Notes under the pieces: generated by a model
Databases searched by the model: none
Seen by the model: the letters and a program-made list of their open reading frames with translations, nothing else
What the model was told of the DNA's origin: nothing
Translations under genes and position numbers: made by a program
Origin: Syntrophomonas sp. UBA5314
GTDB lineage: Bacteria; Bacillota; Syntrophomonadia; Syntrophomonadales; Syntrophomonadaceae
Assembly: GCA_002410325.1 (NCBI GenBank)
Contig: DHRK01000002.1
Coordinates: 83,311-91,146, forward strand
Length of the DNA: 7,836 nucleotides
Direction of reading: 5' to 3'
Shown: one piece after another, positions 1 to 6,003 of the stretch
How the letters are laid out: each line of letters begins with the position of its first letter
How positions within the stretch are numbered: position 1 is the stretch's first letter

Positions 1-31
1 CCTGATCATGGTTTTCTCTTTCCGGGCTCAT
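1..31 (-). CDS. Start of next Rnf-operon gene, probably rnfD (partial)
   Basis: Only the first ten codons are inside the window (reads MSPERENHDQ). The ATG at 31-29 directly abuts the TAA stop of rnfC at 34-32. A ribosome binding site, AGGGAGGT on the minus strand, lies in the last codons of rnfC, so the two genes are probably translationally coupled. In bacterial Rnf operons the gene after rnfC is usually rnfD, a membrane subunit carrying covalently bound FMN. The visible residues are too few to confirm this, so the identity rests on gene order. The reading frame and start are well supported; the product name is inference. Confidence 0.6.
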   Translation of the reverse strand, partial: MSPERENHDQ

Positions 32-1348
32 TTATTTACCTCCCTTTGGGGCTGCCATTTTCTTGGAGTAGCGGATGTAGTGAACGATTCGGCGCTTGGC
101 CGGGCATACGAAGGCGCAGCAGCCGCATTCCATGCAGTCCAGCAAGTGGTATTCGTTCAGGGCTTCTTCTACAAAGGACCTTTCGCCGAGGATACTGAGC
201 ATGCTCGGATTCAGGCCCATGGGGCAGGCGTCCAGGCATTGTCCGCAGCGGATGCAGGGGGCTTCCGGGCCGTCGTTGATATCCTCATGGGTAAAAGCCA
301 GGATGCCGTTGGCGCCTTTTATGATGGGAACTTCAGGGGTGTATTGGGTGACTCCCATGAAGGGCCCGCCCATGATCAGCTTTTCCGGGGGGGTTTTGAA
401 GCCGCCGCTCTGGGCAATGGCTTCGGCAAAGCTGGTGCCGATTCTCAGCTTGAGGTTTTTGGGTTCGGCTATGGCACTGCCGCTGACGGTTACGATCCTT
501 TCGATCAGGGGAAGGCCGTTCCTGACCGCGTCGCAGACCGCCATGGCGGTTCCCACATTCTGCACCACTACCCCGACGCTCAGGGGCAGTTTGCCGGAGG
601 GCACTTCCCGGTTGGTCAAGGTCCTTATGAGGGTTTTCTCCGCCCCTTGCGGGTAGCGGGTGGGCACCGCCATCACTTTGACGCCTGTGCCGGCCAGGGC
701 TTCGCCCATGGCTTTTACCGCGTTCATTTTATTGTCTTCGATCCCCAGGGCTACGTTTTCTACCCCGAGGACTTTTTTTAATATCAATATGCCGGTGGCG
801 ACCCGTTCGGAGTATTCTAACATCATCCGGTGATCGGAGGTTAGAAAGGGTTCGCATTCCGCTCCATTGATGATGAGGGTGTCAATCGGATTGTCGGCCG
901 GCGGGGATAATTTTACGTAGGTCGGGAAGGTCGCCCCGCCCAGGCCGACGATGCCGGCGTTTTTTATGATTGCCAGGATTTCCGCTTTATCCAGGCTTTT
1001 CCAATCCCGTTCGGTGGGTAGGCCTTCTGCCCATTCGTCCAGGCCGTCGCTTTCAATGACAATAGCCGGATTTTTGCCCAGGGTCGGGTGCGGGTGATCC
1101 GCTACCTCTAATACCTTGCCGGAGATGGTGGCATGGAGGTGGCTGGATACCGGAGCTTGGCCTTCGGCGATTAGCTGACCTTTTTTTACCAGATCCCCTT
1201 TTTTCACCAGGGGAACGGCAGGCGCCCCGATATGTTGACTGACCGGGAGAATTACCCTGCCGGGCAGGGCATTGCTTTCGATCGGTTTCCCTTCGGTCGG
1301 TGTTTTGTGGGTATCGGGATGGATACCCCACTTGTTTTTGCCAAGCAT
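32..1348 (-). CDS. rnfC: RnfC, electron transport complex subunit C
   Basis: RnfC is the peripheral NADH-side subunit of the membrane Rnf complex, which couples electron flow between reduced ferredoxin and NAD+ to Na+ or H+ pumping. The protein has 438 residues, a normal length for the short clostridial form without the long C-terminal extension seen in some Proteobacteria. Visible features are an N-terminal barrel-sandwich-like region (about 25-100), the glycine-rich nucleotide/FMN segment GIVGLGGATFPTYVKL (132-147), the family signature INGAECEP (160-167), and two [4Fe-4S] motifs. The motif cysteines are C365/C368/C371/C375 and C405/C408/C411/C415. The start at 1348 has a GGAGA ribosome binding site 5-6 bases upstream. 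The gene follows an MvhD-like gene after 25 bases and abuts the next gene, so it lies in an operon. It is clearly richer in G+C than the genes to its right. RnfC2-type proteins that pair with MetVF are an alternative, but an abutting downstream gene favours true Rnf. Confidence 0.93.
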   Translation of the reverse strand: MLGKNKWGIHPDTHKTPTEGKPIESNALPGRVILPVSQHIGAPAVPLVKKGDLVKKGQLIAEGQAPVSSHLHATISGKVLEVADHPHPTLGKNPAIVIESDGLDEWAEGLPTERDWKSLDKAEILAIIKNAGIVGLGGATFPTYVKLSPPADNPIDTLIINGAECEPFLTSDHRMMLEYSERVATGILILKKVLGVENVALGIEDNKMNAVKAMGEALAGTGVKVMAVPTRYPQGAEKTLIRTLTNREVPSGKLPLSVGVVVQNVGTAMAVCDAVRNGLPLIERIVTVSGSAIAEPKNLKLRIGTSFAEAIAQSGGFKTPPEKLIMGGPFMGVTQYTPEVPIIKGANGILAFTHEDINDGPEAPCIRCGQCLDACPMGLNPSMLSILGERSFVEEALNEYHLLDCMECGCCAFVCPAKRRIVHYIRYSKKMAAPKGGK

Positions 1349-1373
1349 CTGTATCTCTCCTTACTTGGTTATT

Positions 1374-1796
1374 TTAGGGTTCCGATTTAATAAACCCAAG
1401 CCTTTTTATTGCTTGATTTAAACGGGCAAAAGCTTCTTTAAAGGGGGGGCCTTCCATTCCCAAGGGCCAGTAGGCCTGAAACCGGCCTTTCTCAATCCCC
1501 ATACTCTCCAGATAGCTGTGTAAGGCCCGGTGTTTTTTCTGATCGTATTCAAATTCACTTCCATAGGGGCAGTCTTTGCCGTTGCAACCCGCTACCATAA
1601 TTCCATCGGCACCATTGGCAAAGCTTTGCCGTACATACAAGGGATCTATTTTACCGCTGCATTTTACCTTTTCCATCCGCAGTTCGGCCGGATATGCCAG
1701 CTGGTTTAAACTCGCCAGCTCCCCTGCGGCATATGTACACCAGTGGCAGGCAAAAACTATGATTTTGGGTTTAAGGCCTTGGTTTTCTGCAGTCAT
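1374..1796 (-). CDS. MvhD/FlpD-family iron-sulfur electron carrier, copy 2
   Basis: This 140-residue protein belongs to the MvhD/FlpD family (delta subunit of F420-non-reducing hydrogenase). In methanogens and many anaerobes such proteins carry a [2Fe-2S] cluster and pass electrons between a hydrogenase or formate dehydrogenase and HdrA. The family cysteines are present: ACHWC (C17, C20), KCSG (C46), and GCNGKDCPY (C71, C76). The start at 1796 is preceded by GAGGTGG six bases upstream. Its first 26 bases overlap the end of the preceding MvhD-like gene, and rnfC follows after 25 bases, so the three are co-transcribed. By eye it shares roughly 40% of residues with its neighbour, which points to an old tandem duplication. 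No hydrogenase, formate dehydrogenase or intact hdrA is in view. The partner is therefore unknown, and a link to Rnf is inference from position. Confidence 0.85.
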   Translation of the reverse strand: MTAENQGLKPKIIVFACHWCTYAAGELASLNQLAYPAELRMEKVKCSGKIDPLYVRQSFANGADGIMVAGCNGKDCPYGSEFEYDQKKHRALHSYLESMGIEKGRFQAYWPLGMEGPPFKEAFARLNQAIKRLGFIKSEP

Positions 1797-2259
1797 GTGT
1801 ATCCACCTCAGTTGTTTCAGAATTTATAGGAAAATAATGTTTGCTATATGGCCCCAGTTTATTTATCTCTTCAATGAGTAAAGTAAAAGCCTCAATAAAA
1901 TTGTAAGCACCTTGGTCTGAGAGCCAGACTGCCTGGTATCTCTCCTTTTCAACGCCCAAATGTCTCAGATATTCTTTAATTTGCTGGTGATCCTTTGGGC
2001 TGTATATACAGTCATTATCCAGCAGGCAACCGTTGTCGCCGCTACAACCCGAGACTAACAACACTCCGTCAGCACTATTTTGAAAGGTTTGATATATGAA
2101 TTGGGGATCCATGTGACCTAGACAGGGAGTCTTGATTATTCTGACACGGGCTGGGTGTTCCAGATGTTTTAAGCAGACCAGAACGGTTTCTGAATAAATA
2201 CACCAATTGCATGCTAAGACGATTATTTTAGGGTTAAAGCCTTGGATTTCTATAGACAT
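1771..2259 (-). CDS. MvhD/FlpD-family iron-sulfur electron carrier, copy 1 (divergent)
   Basis: A 162-residue paralogue of the gene that follows it. It keeps the CxxC pair (C17, C20 in ACNWC), C46, and C72/C78 in GCSGDNGC, which are the expected [2Fe-2S] ligands. The last motif has one extra residue compared with the usual spacing, and the usual C-H/P-Y is replaced by C-L-L. Additional cysteines occur at C29 and C84. The last 20 or so residues have no counterpart in the sister protein; they read through the ribosome binding site and start of the downstream gene, giving a 26-base overlap. The start at 2259 has a full GGAGGT nine bases upstream, and no other in-frame start exists before a stop. 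Directly upstream is a decayed HdrA C-terminus, so this protein may once have worked with, or been fused to, an HdrA. Its present partner is unknown. Confidence 0.8.
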   Translation of the reverse strand: MSIEIQGFNPKIIVLACNWCIYSETVLVCLKHLEHPARVRIIKTPCLGHMDPQFIYQTFQNSADGVLLVSGCSGDNGCLLDNDCIYSPKDHQQIKEYLRHLGVEKERYQAVWLSDQGAYNFIEAFTLLIEEINKLGPYSKHYFPINSETTEVDTHDCRKPRP

Positions 2260-2286
2260 AGTGCATCTACCTCCGCTATGAGCTGA

Positions 2287-2374
2287 TCTATATATCCCTT
2301 GAAAGTTTACGGCTGCACTGCGACAGACAGATAAACAAGTTCCACATCCCTGAGTCAGACTTTATCCGGTCTAC
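2287..2374 (-). pseudogene. Remnant of HdrA C-terminal [4Fe-4S] domain
   Basis: Upstream of the first MvhD-like start, in the same frame (2349-2287), the minus strand encodes GCGTCLSVC followed by RSAAVNFQGIYR. This resembles the last ferredoxin motif of heterodisulfide reductase subunit A (typically CxGCGTCxxxCP, then xxAIxFQGY). The preceding residues VDRIKSDSG (2374-2350) are in a different frame. Removing one G from the GGG at 2350-2348 joins them into SDSGCGTCLSVC. The first cluster cysteine is missing and the usual proline after the last cysteine is Arg. In-frame stops (for example 2364-2362) prevent it from being part of a long protein, and no start codon or ribosome binding site serves it. 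HdrA is normally encoded next to, or fused to, MvhD, which makes the reading plausible. It is a short fragment, so chance similarity cannot be fully excluded. Confidence 0.6.
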
Positions 2375-2381
2375 CTGGCTG

Positions 2382-2398
2382 TCAGGCCTTGAGCCTGA
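2382..2398 (-). other. Small hairpin without U-tract
   Basis: A perfect 6-bp stem TCAGGC/GCCTGA closes a 5-base loop, between the 58-residue gene and the MvhD-Rnf block. On the minus strand it is not followed by a run of T, so it does not look like an intrinsic terminator. It could weakly pause transcription or be incidental. Confidence 0.3.
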
Positions 2399-2431
2399 TC
2401 TTAAGTGATAATAATTGAATTAGATTATTAC

Positions 2432-2608
2432 TTACTCAATGCAACTTAAGGTTGCACGTTCTAATTCCTTAATCAGGTCATTATAATCTGATTTTCTGTC
2501 AACATTAAAATAGATTATATCCTCTGCTTCCAACTGAAATTCCTCAAGCATTTTTATAATGGCATCCTTTATTTCTTCCTTACCTTCAGAACCTAAAAAC
2601 ATTCTCAT
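2432..2608 (-). CDS. Unrecognised 58-residue acidic protein under a sigma-54 promoter
   Basis: I do not recognise this protein. The frame is open back to an ATG at 2653, but the start at 2608 is preferred. It has GGAGGTG at 2621-2615 six bases upstream, and the -24/-12 promoter at 2679-2663 predicts transcription starting near 2652, which leaves no leader for the upstream ATG. From 2608 the product is MRMFLGSEG... and ends ...LSCIE. It is rich in Glu, Asp and Lys. The pattern suggests strand-helix-strand-helix: a helix near residues 9-24, a hydrophobic strand DIIYFNV at 30-36, and a helix near 41-53. There is no signal peptide or membrane segment and only one cysteine (C56). It is too small for an enzyme; an adaptor or regulatory role is possible but unsupported. 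It sits 172 bases ahead of the MvhD-Rnf block with no clear terminator between. Confidence 0.7.
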   Translation of the reverse strand: MRMFLGSEGKEEIKDAIIKMLEEFQLEAEDIIYFNVDRKSDYNDLIKELERATLSCIE

Positions 2609-2662
2609 TTGGCGCACCTCCATTATCAAATTCGCGGTTGTTTCCTTCAACAATATGTTATA

Positions 2663-2679
2663 AGCAATTTTCGTGCCAA
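2663..2679 (-). promoter_or_regulatory. Sigma-54 (-24/-12) promoter for the 58-residue gene
   Basis: The minus strand reads TTGGCACGAAAATTGCT, an exact match to the RpoN consensus YTGGCACGNNNNTTGCW. GG of the -24 element is at 2677-2676 and GC of the -12 element at 2665-2664. Transcription should start near 2653-2652, about 45 bases ahead of the ATG at 2608 and upstream of its ribosome binding site. It may also serve the downstream MvhD-Rnf genes. Confidence 0.85.
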
Positions 2680-2711
2680 GTTTTAATCATTGTTTATACT
2701 GGATTTAAAAC

Positions 2712-2747
2712 AGCCTTTCATACCCACAAGATGCAATGAGCTTTTTT
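2712..2747 (-). terminator. Weak possible terminator after NAD kinase
   Basis: An interrupted hairpin (AGC plus TCAT pairing with ATGA plus GCT, with a 3-base bulge and a loop of about 14) lies just after the NAD kinase stop. On the minus strand it is followed by GTTTT, and on the plus strand by a run of T. The stem is weak and mostly A-T, so this is tentative. Confidence 0.25.
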
Positions 2748-3549
2748 ACCCAAAACGTTTACGGAGCAGTTTATAATATCTATTATTATCTAAGACTACA
2801 AACCGGGCTTTTATATCTGCTTTGGTAATACGTATTAAATCATCCTTACGAAGCTGCATATACTCACGACCATCAATAAAAAAGCTGCTGAAAGGCTCTT
2901 TATCTTTACAAATGATCTCCAATGTATGATTCATATCTAACATCAGAGTATTGGGTGAGTTGATACGCGAGCACAAAGATTGGACCAGGATATTGTTAAG
3001 GCCTGGTTCCATGATAGCCCCTCCAGCCGATAACGAATAACCCGTTGACCCTGTTGCTGTAGCAGCTATTACACCATCTCCCTCATATTCGCATAGATTT
3101 TGACCGTCAATTCTTAAAAGCTGATGAGTCATATGAAGACAATTTGATCTAACTACTAAATCATTGAGTGCATATCCACAATCAGTCTCCTTTTCCTTAC
3201 TGACTAATGTTATTTGGATTATTGAGCGCTCCTCGATAAAATAAGTTTTTGTGATAATTTTAGATAGATACTTAGAAAAATCGTTGACATCCACGGTACT
3301 CAAAAATCCAACCGTTCCAAAATTAACACACAAAAAAGGCACTTGCAGGTGCCCATATTTCTGAAAACTATACAACACTGTCCCATCTCCGCCGAGAATT
3401 ATAATCAGATCTGTTTCATCCGCATAGTTCACTTCATTTTCAAGCCAAGTAGAAATCCCTAATTTTGTAAAACAAGCAACAAGATTGAGGCTAAAAATAC
3501 CGGCTTGATCCTTTTTATGATTTATAATGATTCCCACGTTTTTAAGCAT
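2746..3549 (-). CDS. nadK: NAD kinase (ATP/polyphosphate-NAD kinase family)
   Basis: Phosphorylates NAD+ to NADP+ in the cytosol and so sets the supply of NADP(H). The 267-residue protein has the family motifs in order: GGDGT (53-57) with the catalytic Asp55, VNFGTVGFLS (75-84), ALND (127-130), EGDG (156-159) and TGSTGYSLSAGG (166-177). The frame is open to an ATG at 3591, but the start at 3549 is chosen. It has GAGGAGAG seven bases upstream, the homologous core begins there (MLKNVGIIIN), and the -24/-12 promoter at 3603-3587 would start transcription near 3577, downstream of the ATG at 3591. Length is normal for bacterial NAD kinases. It stands alone, with its own sigma-54 promoter and without the recN/argR/xseA-type neighbours often seen in Firmicutes. 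A second, housekeeping nadK elsewhere in the genome is therefore possible; that is inference. Confidence 0.93.
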   Translation of the reverse strand: MLKNVGIIINHKKDQAGIFSLNLVACFTKLGISTWLENEVNYADETDLIIILGGDGTVLYSFQKYGHLQVPFLCVNFGTVGFLSTVDVNDFSKYLSKIITKTYFIEERSIIQITLVSKEKETDCGYALNDLVVRSNCLHMTHQLLRIDGQNLCEYEGDGVIAATATGSTGYSLSAGGAIMEPGLNNILVQSLCSRINSPNTLMLDMNHTLEIICKDKEPFSSFFIDGREYMQLRKDDLIRITKADIKARFVVLDNNRYYKLLRKRFG

Positions 3550-3586
3550 GAATGTGCTCTCCTCAAAAGTTAATACAAAAATATAA

Positions 3587-3603
3587 AGCAAAATTCATGC
3601 CAA
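3587..3603 (-). promoter_or_regulatory. Sigma-54 (-24/-12) promoter for nadK
   Basis: The minus strand reads TTGGCATGAATTTTGCT, matching YTGGCAYGNNNNTTGCW. GG lies at 3601-3600 and GC at 3589-3588, the required spacing. Predicted transcription start is near 3577, about 27 bases before the ATG at 3549, leaving room for the ribosome binding site at 3564-3557. Confidence 0.78.
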
Positions 3604-3635
3604 ACACTTTTAGCAAATCCCAGGGGTAATCTGTA

Positions 3636-3655
3636 ATTGTATCTTATGAGACAAT
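3636..3655. promoter_or_regulatory. Dyad upstream of the nadK promoter, candidate activator site
   Basis: A 20-bp near-perfect dyad, ATTGTATC-TTAT-GAGACAAT, with one mismatched pair, lies about 33 bp upstream of the -24 element of nadK. The half-site TTGTNTC recurs as TTGTTTC on the minus strand at 3729-3723. TTGTGTCTTAT also occurs at 7391-7401 upstream of the thiolase, 10 of 11 bases identical to the left part of this dyad. It is a plausible enhancer site for the Fis-domain activator encoded next door, though closer to the promoter than is typical. Confidence 0.4.
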
Positions 3656-3773
3656 AAAGATGGGTCACCATTGTTTTATTTGGAGCGGAGGGTGAAGAAT
3701 ATCGTATAGTTATTTTATAAACGAAACAATTAAATTAAACAGCTGCAAAGCATTCCGAATAACTTATCTCCTA

Positions 3774-5771
3774 TCATATATTGTATTTTCTCATTTTTCT
3801 ATAAAGGCTGCTTCTGGAAATCTTCAATAATTCTGCAACCTTGCTTCTATTATTTGATTCCTTGTCGAGATAGTATTCAATTAACTGTCGTTCCTTTTCC
3901 TCGTCTTCCTGGAGCATGGACTTTTTCCATTTAGGAATGCTAGCAGCCAAGGTTGCTTCTTGAATATGTTCCGGAATTAGATCCAGCGTTAATATATCAC
4001 CTTTACAAAGGTTAATGGCCCTTTCGATAATGTTATTTAATTCCCGTATGTTCCCGGGCCAGTCATAATTGATCAAACAGTCAAATACCTCAGGTTTAAC
4101 GTGATTAATGGTCTTTCCGAGTCTATTGCCCAGGAACTGTACAAACCTCTCTACTAATAATGGAATATCTCCTTTTCTTTCTCTTAAAGCGGGGAGATAA
4201 ATAGAAATAACGTTCAATCTAAAATACAGGTCCTGACGAAAAGCGTCTTTTTCAATCTGTTGTATCAAATCCCGGTTTGTCGCAGCAATAATACGGACAT
4301 TGACAGGAATAAATTGTCTTCCACTTAGCCTAATAATACTCCGTTCTTCGAGTACTCTAAGCAATGAAGCCTGTAAATCCATTGGCATTTCGGCAACTTC
4401 ATCAAGAAAAATAGTTCCTTGATCAGCCAATTCAAATTTACCTGGATTTCCACCCTTCTTGGCCCCGGTAAAAGCACCTTCTTCATAACCAAATAATTCA
4501 CTGGCAATCAATTCCCTGGGGATAGCAGCACAATTAATTCCAAAAAACGGTTCGTTTTTCCTTGGACTTGAATTATGAATGGCTTGTGCAAATAGATCTT
4601 TTCCTACACCACTTTCTCCGGTTAATAATATATTTGATGAAGTTTCAGCTGCCATTTTAGCCTGATCAATTGCTTTTAAAAAAATGCTGCTTTCACCTAC
4701 TAAGTCTTCAAAAGATGACTTAGCCTTGGCGCCAGCCACTTTATTTACTACAGTATTTAGTCTATGAAATACTAAAACTGCTCCATTTGTTTCATCATTG
4801 TCCAATTGATCCTCATATGGCGTACAATTAATGATATATCTTTGTTTTTTGCCATTCGTTTTGATCGTTGTATGCTCTGCCAAAAACCTCTTTTTGAATT
4901 GTATTGTTTTATTTATATATTCTTCACATAACCCCCCTATCTCACTGATATGTCTGCCAATCCAAAGGGAGCTATCATCCGGTGCCAATTCAAGCAATTT
5001 ACAGGCTTGAATGTTTATTGTAGTGATGATTTGATTGCGGTCAATAGAAATCAGTCCCTCAGACATGGCATTCATAATAGCCTGTTTGCTCAAATTTGAT
5101 AATTTTAATTCTTTATTCAATTTGTGTGCAATACGGTTGATTCTCTTTAGTTCTATTTGACGTTCAATTGCCCTTGCAGACGATGCTGCCATACCTAAGG
5201 TATGAGCATTGCTATTTTCATAAGAACCAGTAAGGTCGATAACCCCGATAATATTGCCTTTCCGATCATGAAAAGGAGCGGCTGAACAGGTTGCCAAGCA
5301 ATTGTGTTTGCAAAAATGCTCATACCCGTAAACTTGCACTGGTTTGTCCAACTTTAATGCTAAGCCTATAGCGTTGGTACCCATAACTTCTTCTGACCAT
5401 TTAGAGCCCTCAGTAAAATTGGTATAAGATATATATTCAATATCCGATGCATTGCCAACTCGTTTAAGTATATATCCGTCCGCGTCTACAAAAACTACTC
5501 CAAAACCAGCTCCTTTGGTAATATAATGAAGCGTATTAAGAGTAGGCATCACAACATCCAATATTTTTTTATTATCATTTAATCTCTTCTTAAAAGATAA
5601 TTCATCTAATATTTCCATATTCGTGCGTTTCATTTGGTCAATTCCATAGTTTTTACTCCTAGCCCAGGAGTCCATCACGTCTTGACTAATATTAATACCT
5701 TCAAAATCCTTTTCAATATGGACCTTTTCCCATATTTCCCGCATCTTTTTGGCGGACGCAATTGTATTCAT
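3774..5771 (-). CDS. AcoR-like sigma-54 activator (GAF-PAS-AAA+-Fis HTH)
   Basis: A 665-residue bacterial enhancer-binding protein that would use ATP hydrolysis to open sigma-54 RNA polymerase promoters. An N-terminal region of the kind seen in AcoR-type regulators (about 10-60) is followed by a GAF-like sensor (about 75-205) with NFTEGSKWSEEVMGTNAIG and CSAAPFHD. A PAS domain spans about 228-340. The AAA+ domain runs from about 355 to 590 with Walker A GESGVGKD (385-392), the sigma-54-contacting loop GAFTGA (432-437), Walker B GTIFLDE (452-458), FRQDLYFRL (511-519) and WPGNIREL (571-578). A Fis-type helix-turn-helix sits at about 625-663. All elements for sigma-54 activation are intact, and there is no receiver domain, so it responds to a ligand or redox state rather than a kinase. 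The GAF domain holds C154, C158 and C162 in a C-x3-C-x3-C array. The start at 5771 has a G-rich ribosome binding site about six bases upstream. Likely targets are the three -24/-12 promoters in this window. Confidence 0.93.
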   Translation of the reverse strand: MNTIASAKKMREIWEKVHIEKDFEGINISQDVMDSWARSKNYGIDQMKRTNMEILDELSFKKRLNDNKKILDVVMPTLNTLHYITKGAGFGVVFVDADGYILKRVGNASDIEYISYTNFTEGSKWSEEVMGTNAIGLALKLDKPVQVYGYEHFCKHNCLATCSAAPFHDRKGNIIGVIDLTGSYENSNAHTLGMAASSARAIERQIELKRINRIAHKLNKELKLSNLSKQAIMNAMSEGLISIDRNQIITTINIQACKLLELAPDDSSLWIGRHISEIGGLCEEYINKTIQFKKRFLAEHTTIKTNGKKQRYIINCTPYEDQLDNDETNGAVLVFHRLNTVVNKVAGAKAKSSFEDLVGESSIFLKAIDQAKMAAETSSNILLTGESGVGKDLFAQAIHNSSPRKNEPFFGINCAAIPRELIASELFGYEEGAFTGAKKGGNPGKFELADQGTIFLDEVAEMPMDLQASLLRVLEERSIIRLSGRQFIPVNVRIIAATNRDLIQQIEKDAFRQDLYFRLNVISIYLPALRERKGDIPLLVERFVQFLGNRLGKTINHVKPEVFDCLINYDWPGNIRELNNIIERAINLCKGDILTLDLIPEHIQEATLAASIPKWKKSMLQEDEEKERQLIEYYLDKESNNRSKVAELLKISRSSLYRKMRKYNI

Positions 5772-5799
5772 TTTAAACCCCCCTAAGACTTCTCTATAT

Positions 5800-5813
5800 G
5801 GTAAACGTTAACA
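5800..5813. promoter_or_regulatory. Possible CcpA cre site before the activator gene
   Basis: GGTAAACGTTAACA matches 13 of 14 positions of the catabolite-responsive element consensus TGWAANCGNTNWCA. It lies about 30 bases upstream of the start of the activator gene, where CcpA binding would block transcription. No -24/-12 element is seen here, so this gene probably uses a sigma-A promoter, though I could not pick a convincing one. Confidence 0.35.
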
Positions 5814-5925
5814 GAAATATGTCGAAAAATCATCATATAAGTAATCGAAAAAGGACACTTTTTGAAAGTTAAATAATGGTTAAAATCAATGGACGTAACA
5901 TAAGAAGTTTATTTATCCCCGGTTA

Positions 5926-5977
5926 TTAGGTGGGAGTCCGATTAAGATAAATGATTCTTTATAGAACTCCCACCTAA
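5926..5977. repeat. 12-bp inverted repeat downstream of the thiolase
   Basis: TTAGGTGGGAGT at 5926-5937 and its exact complement ACTCCCACCTAA at 5966-5977 flank a 28-base spacer, 27 bases past the thiolase stop. As RNA it would form a 12-bp stem with a GC-rich core. On the minus strand no U-run follows it, so it is not a textbook intrinsic terminator. It could still end or stabilise the thiolase transcript, or bind a protein. The arms share the TGGGA...AGT pattern with the inverted repeat upstream of the thiolase. Confidence 0.6.
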
Positions 5978-6003
5978 AAACATTGTTGTTATCAAATTTA
6001 GGA

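Noticed and set aside
8..781. Long plus-strand open frame (257 codons) opposite rnfC
   Set aside because: It is antisense to a well-supported rnfC, its product resembles no family I know, and GC-rich coding DNA often leaves the opposite frame open.
1576..1881. Plus-strand open frame of 101 codons opposite the MvhD genes
   Set aside because: Antisense to two conserved iron-sulfur protein genes, with no ribosome binding site or recognisable product.
2266..2404. Plus-strand open stretch of about 42 codons ending near 2404
   Set aside because: No start codon after the upstream stop, no ribosome binding site, and it lies opposite the HdrA-like remnant.
2260..2431. Riboswitch or structured leader before the MvhD genes
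   Set aside because: I could not match it to any riboswitch class, and most of the GC-rich stretch is better explained as a decayed HdrA C-terminus.
2609..2653. Upstream ATG at 2653 for the 58-residue gene
   Set aside because: It lies at the predicted sigma-54 transcription start and lacks a ribosome binding site; the ATG at 2608 has GGAGGTG at proper spacing.
3550..3591. Upstream ATG at 3591 for nadK
   Set aside because: It falls inside the -24/-12 promoter, the extra residues are not part of the NAD kinase fold, and the ATG at 3549 has a strong ribosome binding site.
5926..5977. Textbook intrinsic terminator for the thiolase
   Set aside because: The stem is strong, but there is no U-tract after it on the minus strand and the 28-base loop is long, so I list it as an inverted repeat.
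5772..6003. A sigma-54 promoter for the activator gene itself
   Set aside because: No GG-N10-GC element with proper flanks is present on the minus strand here.
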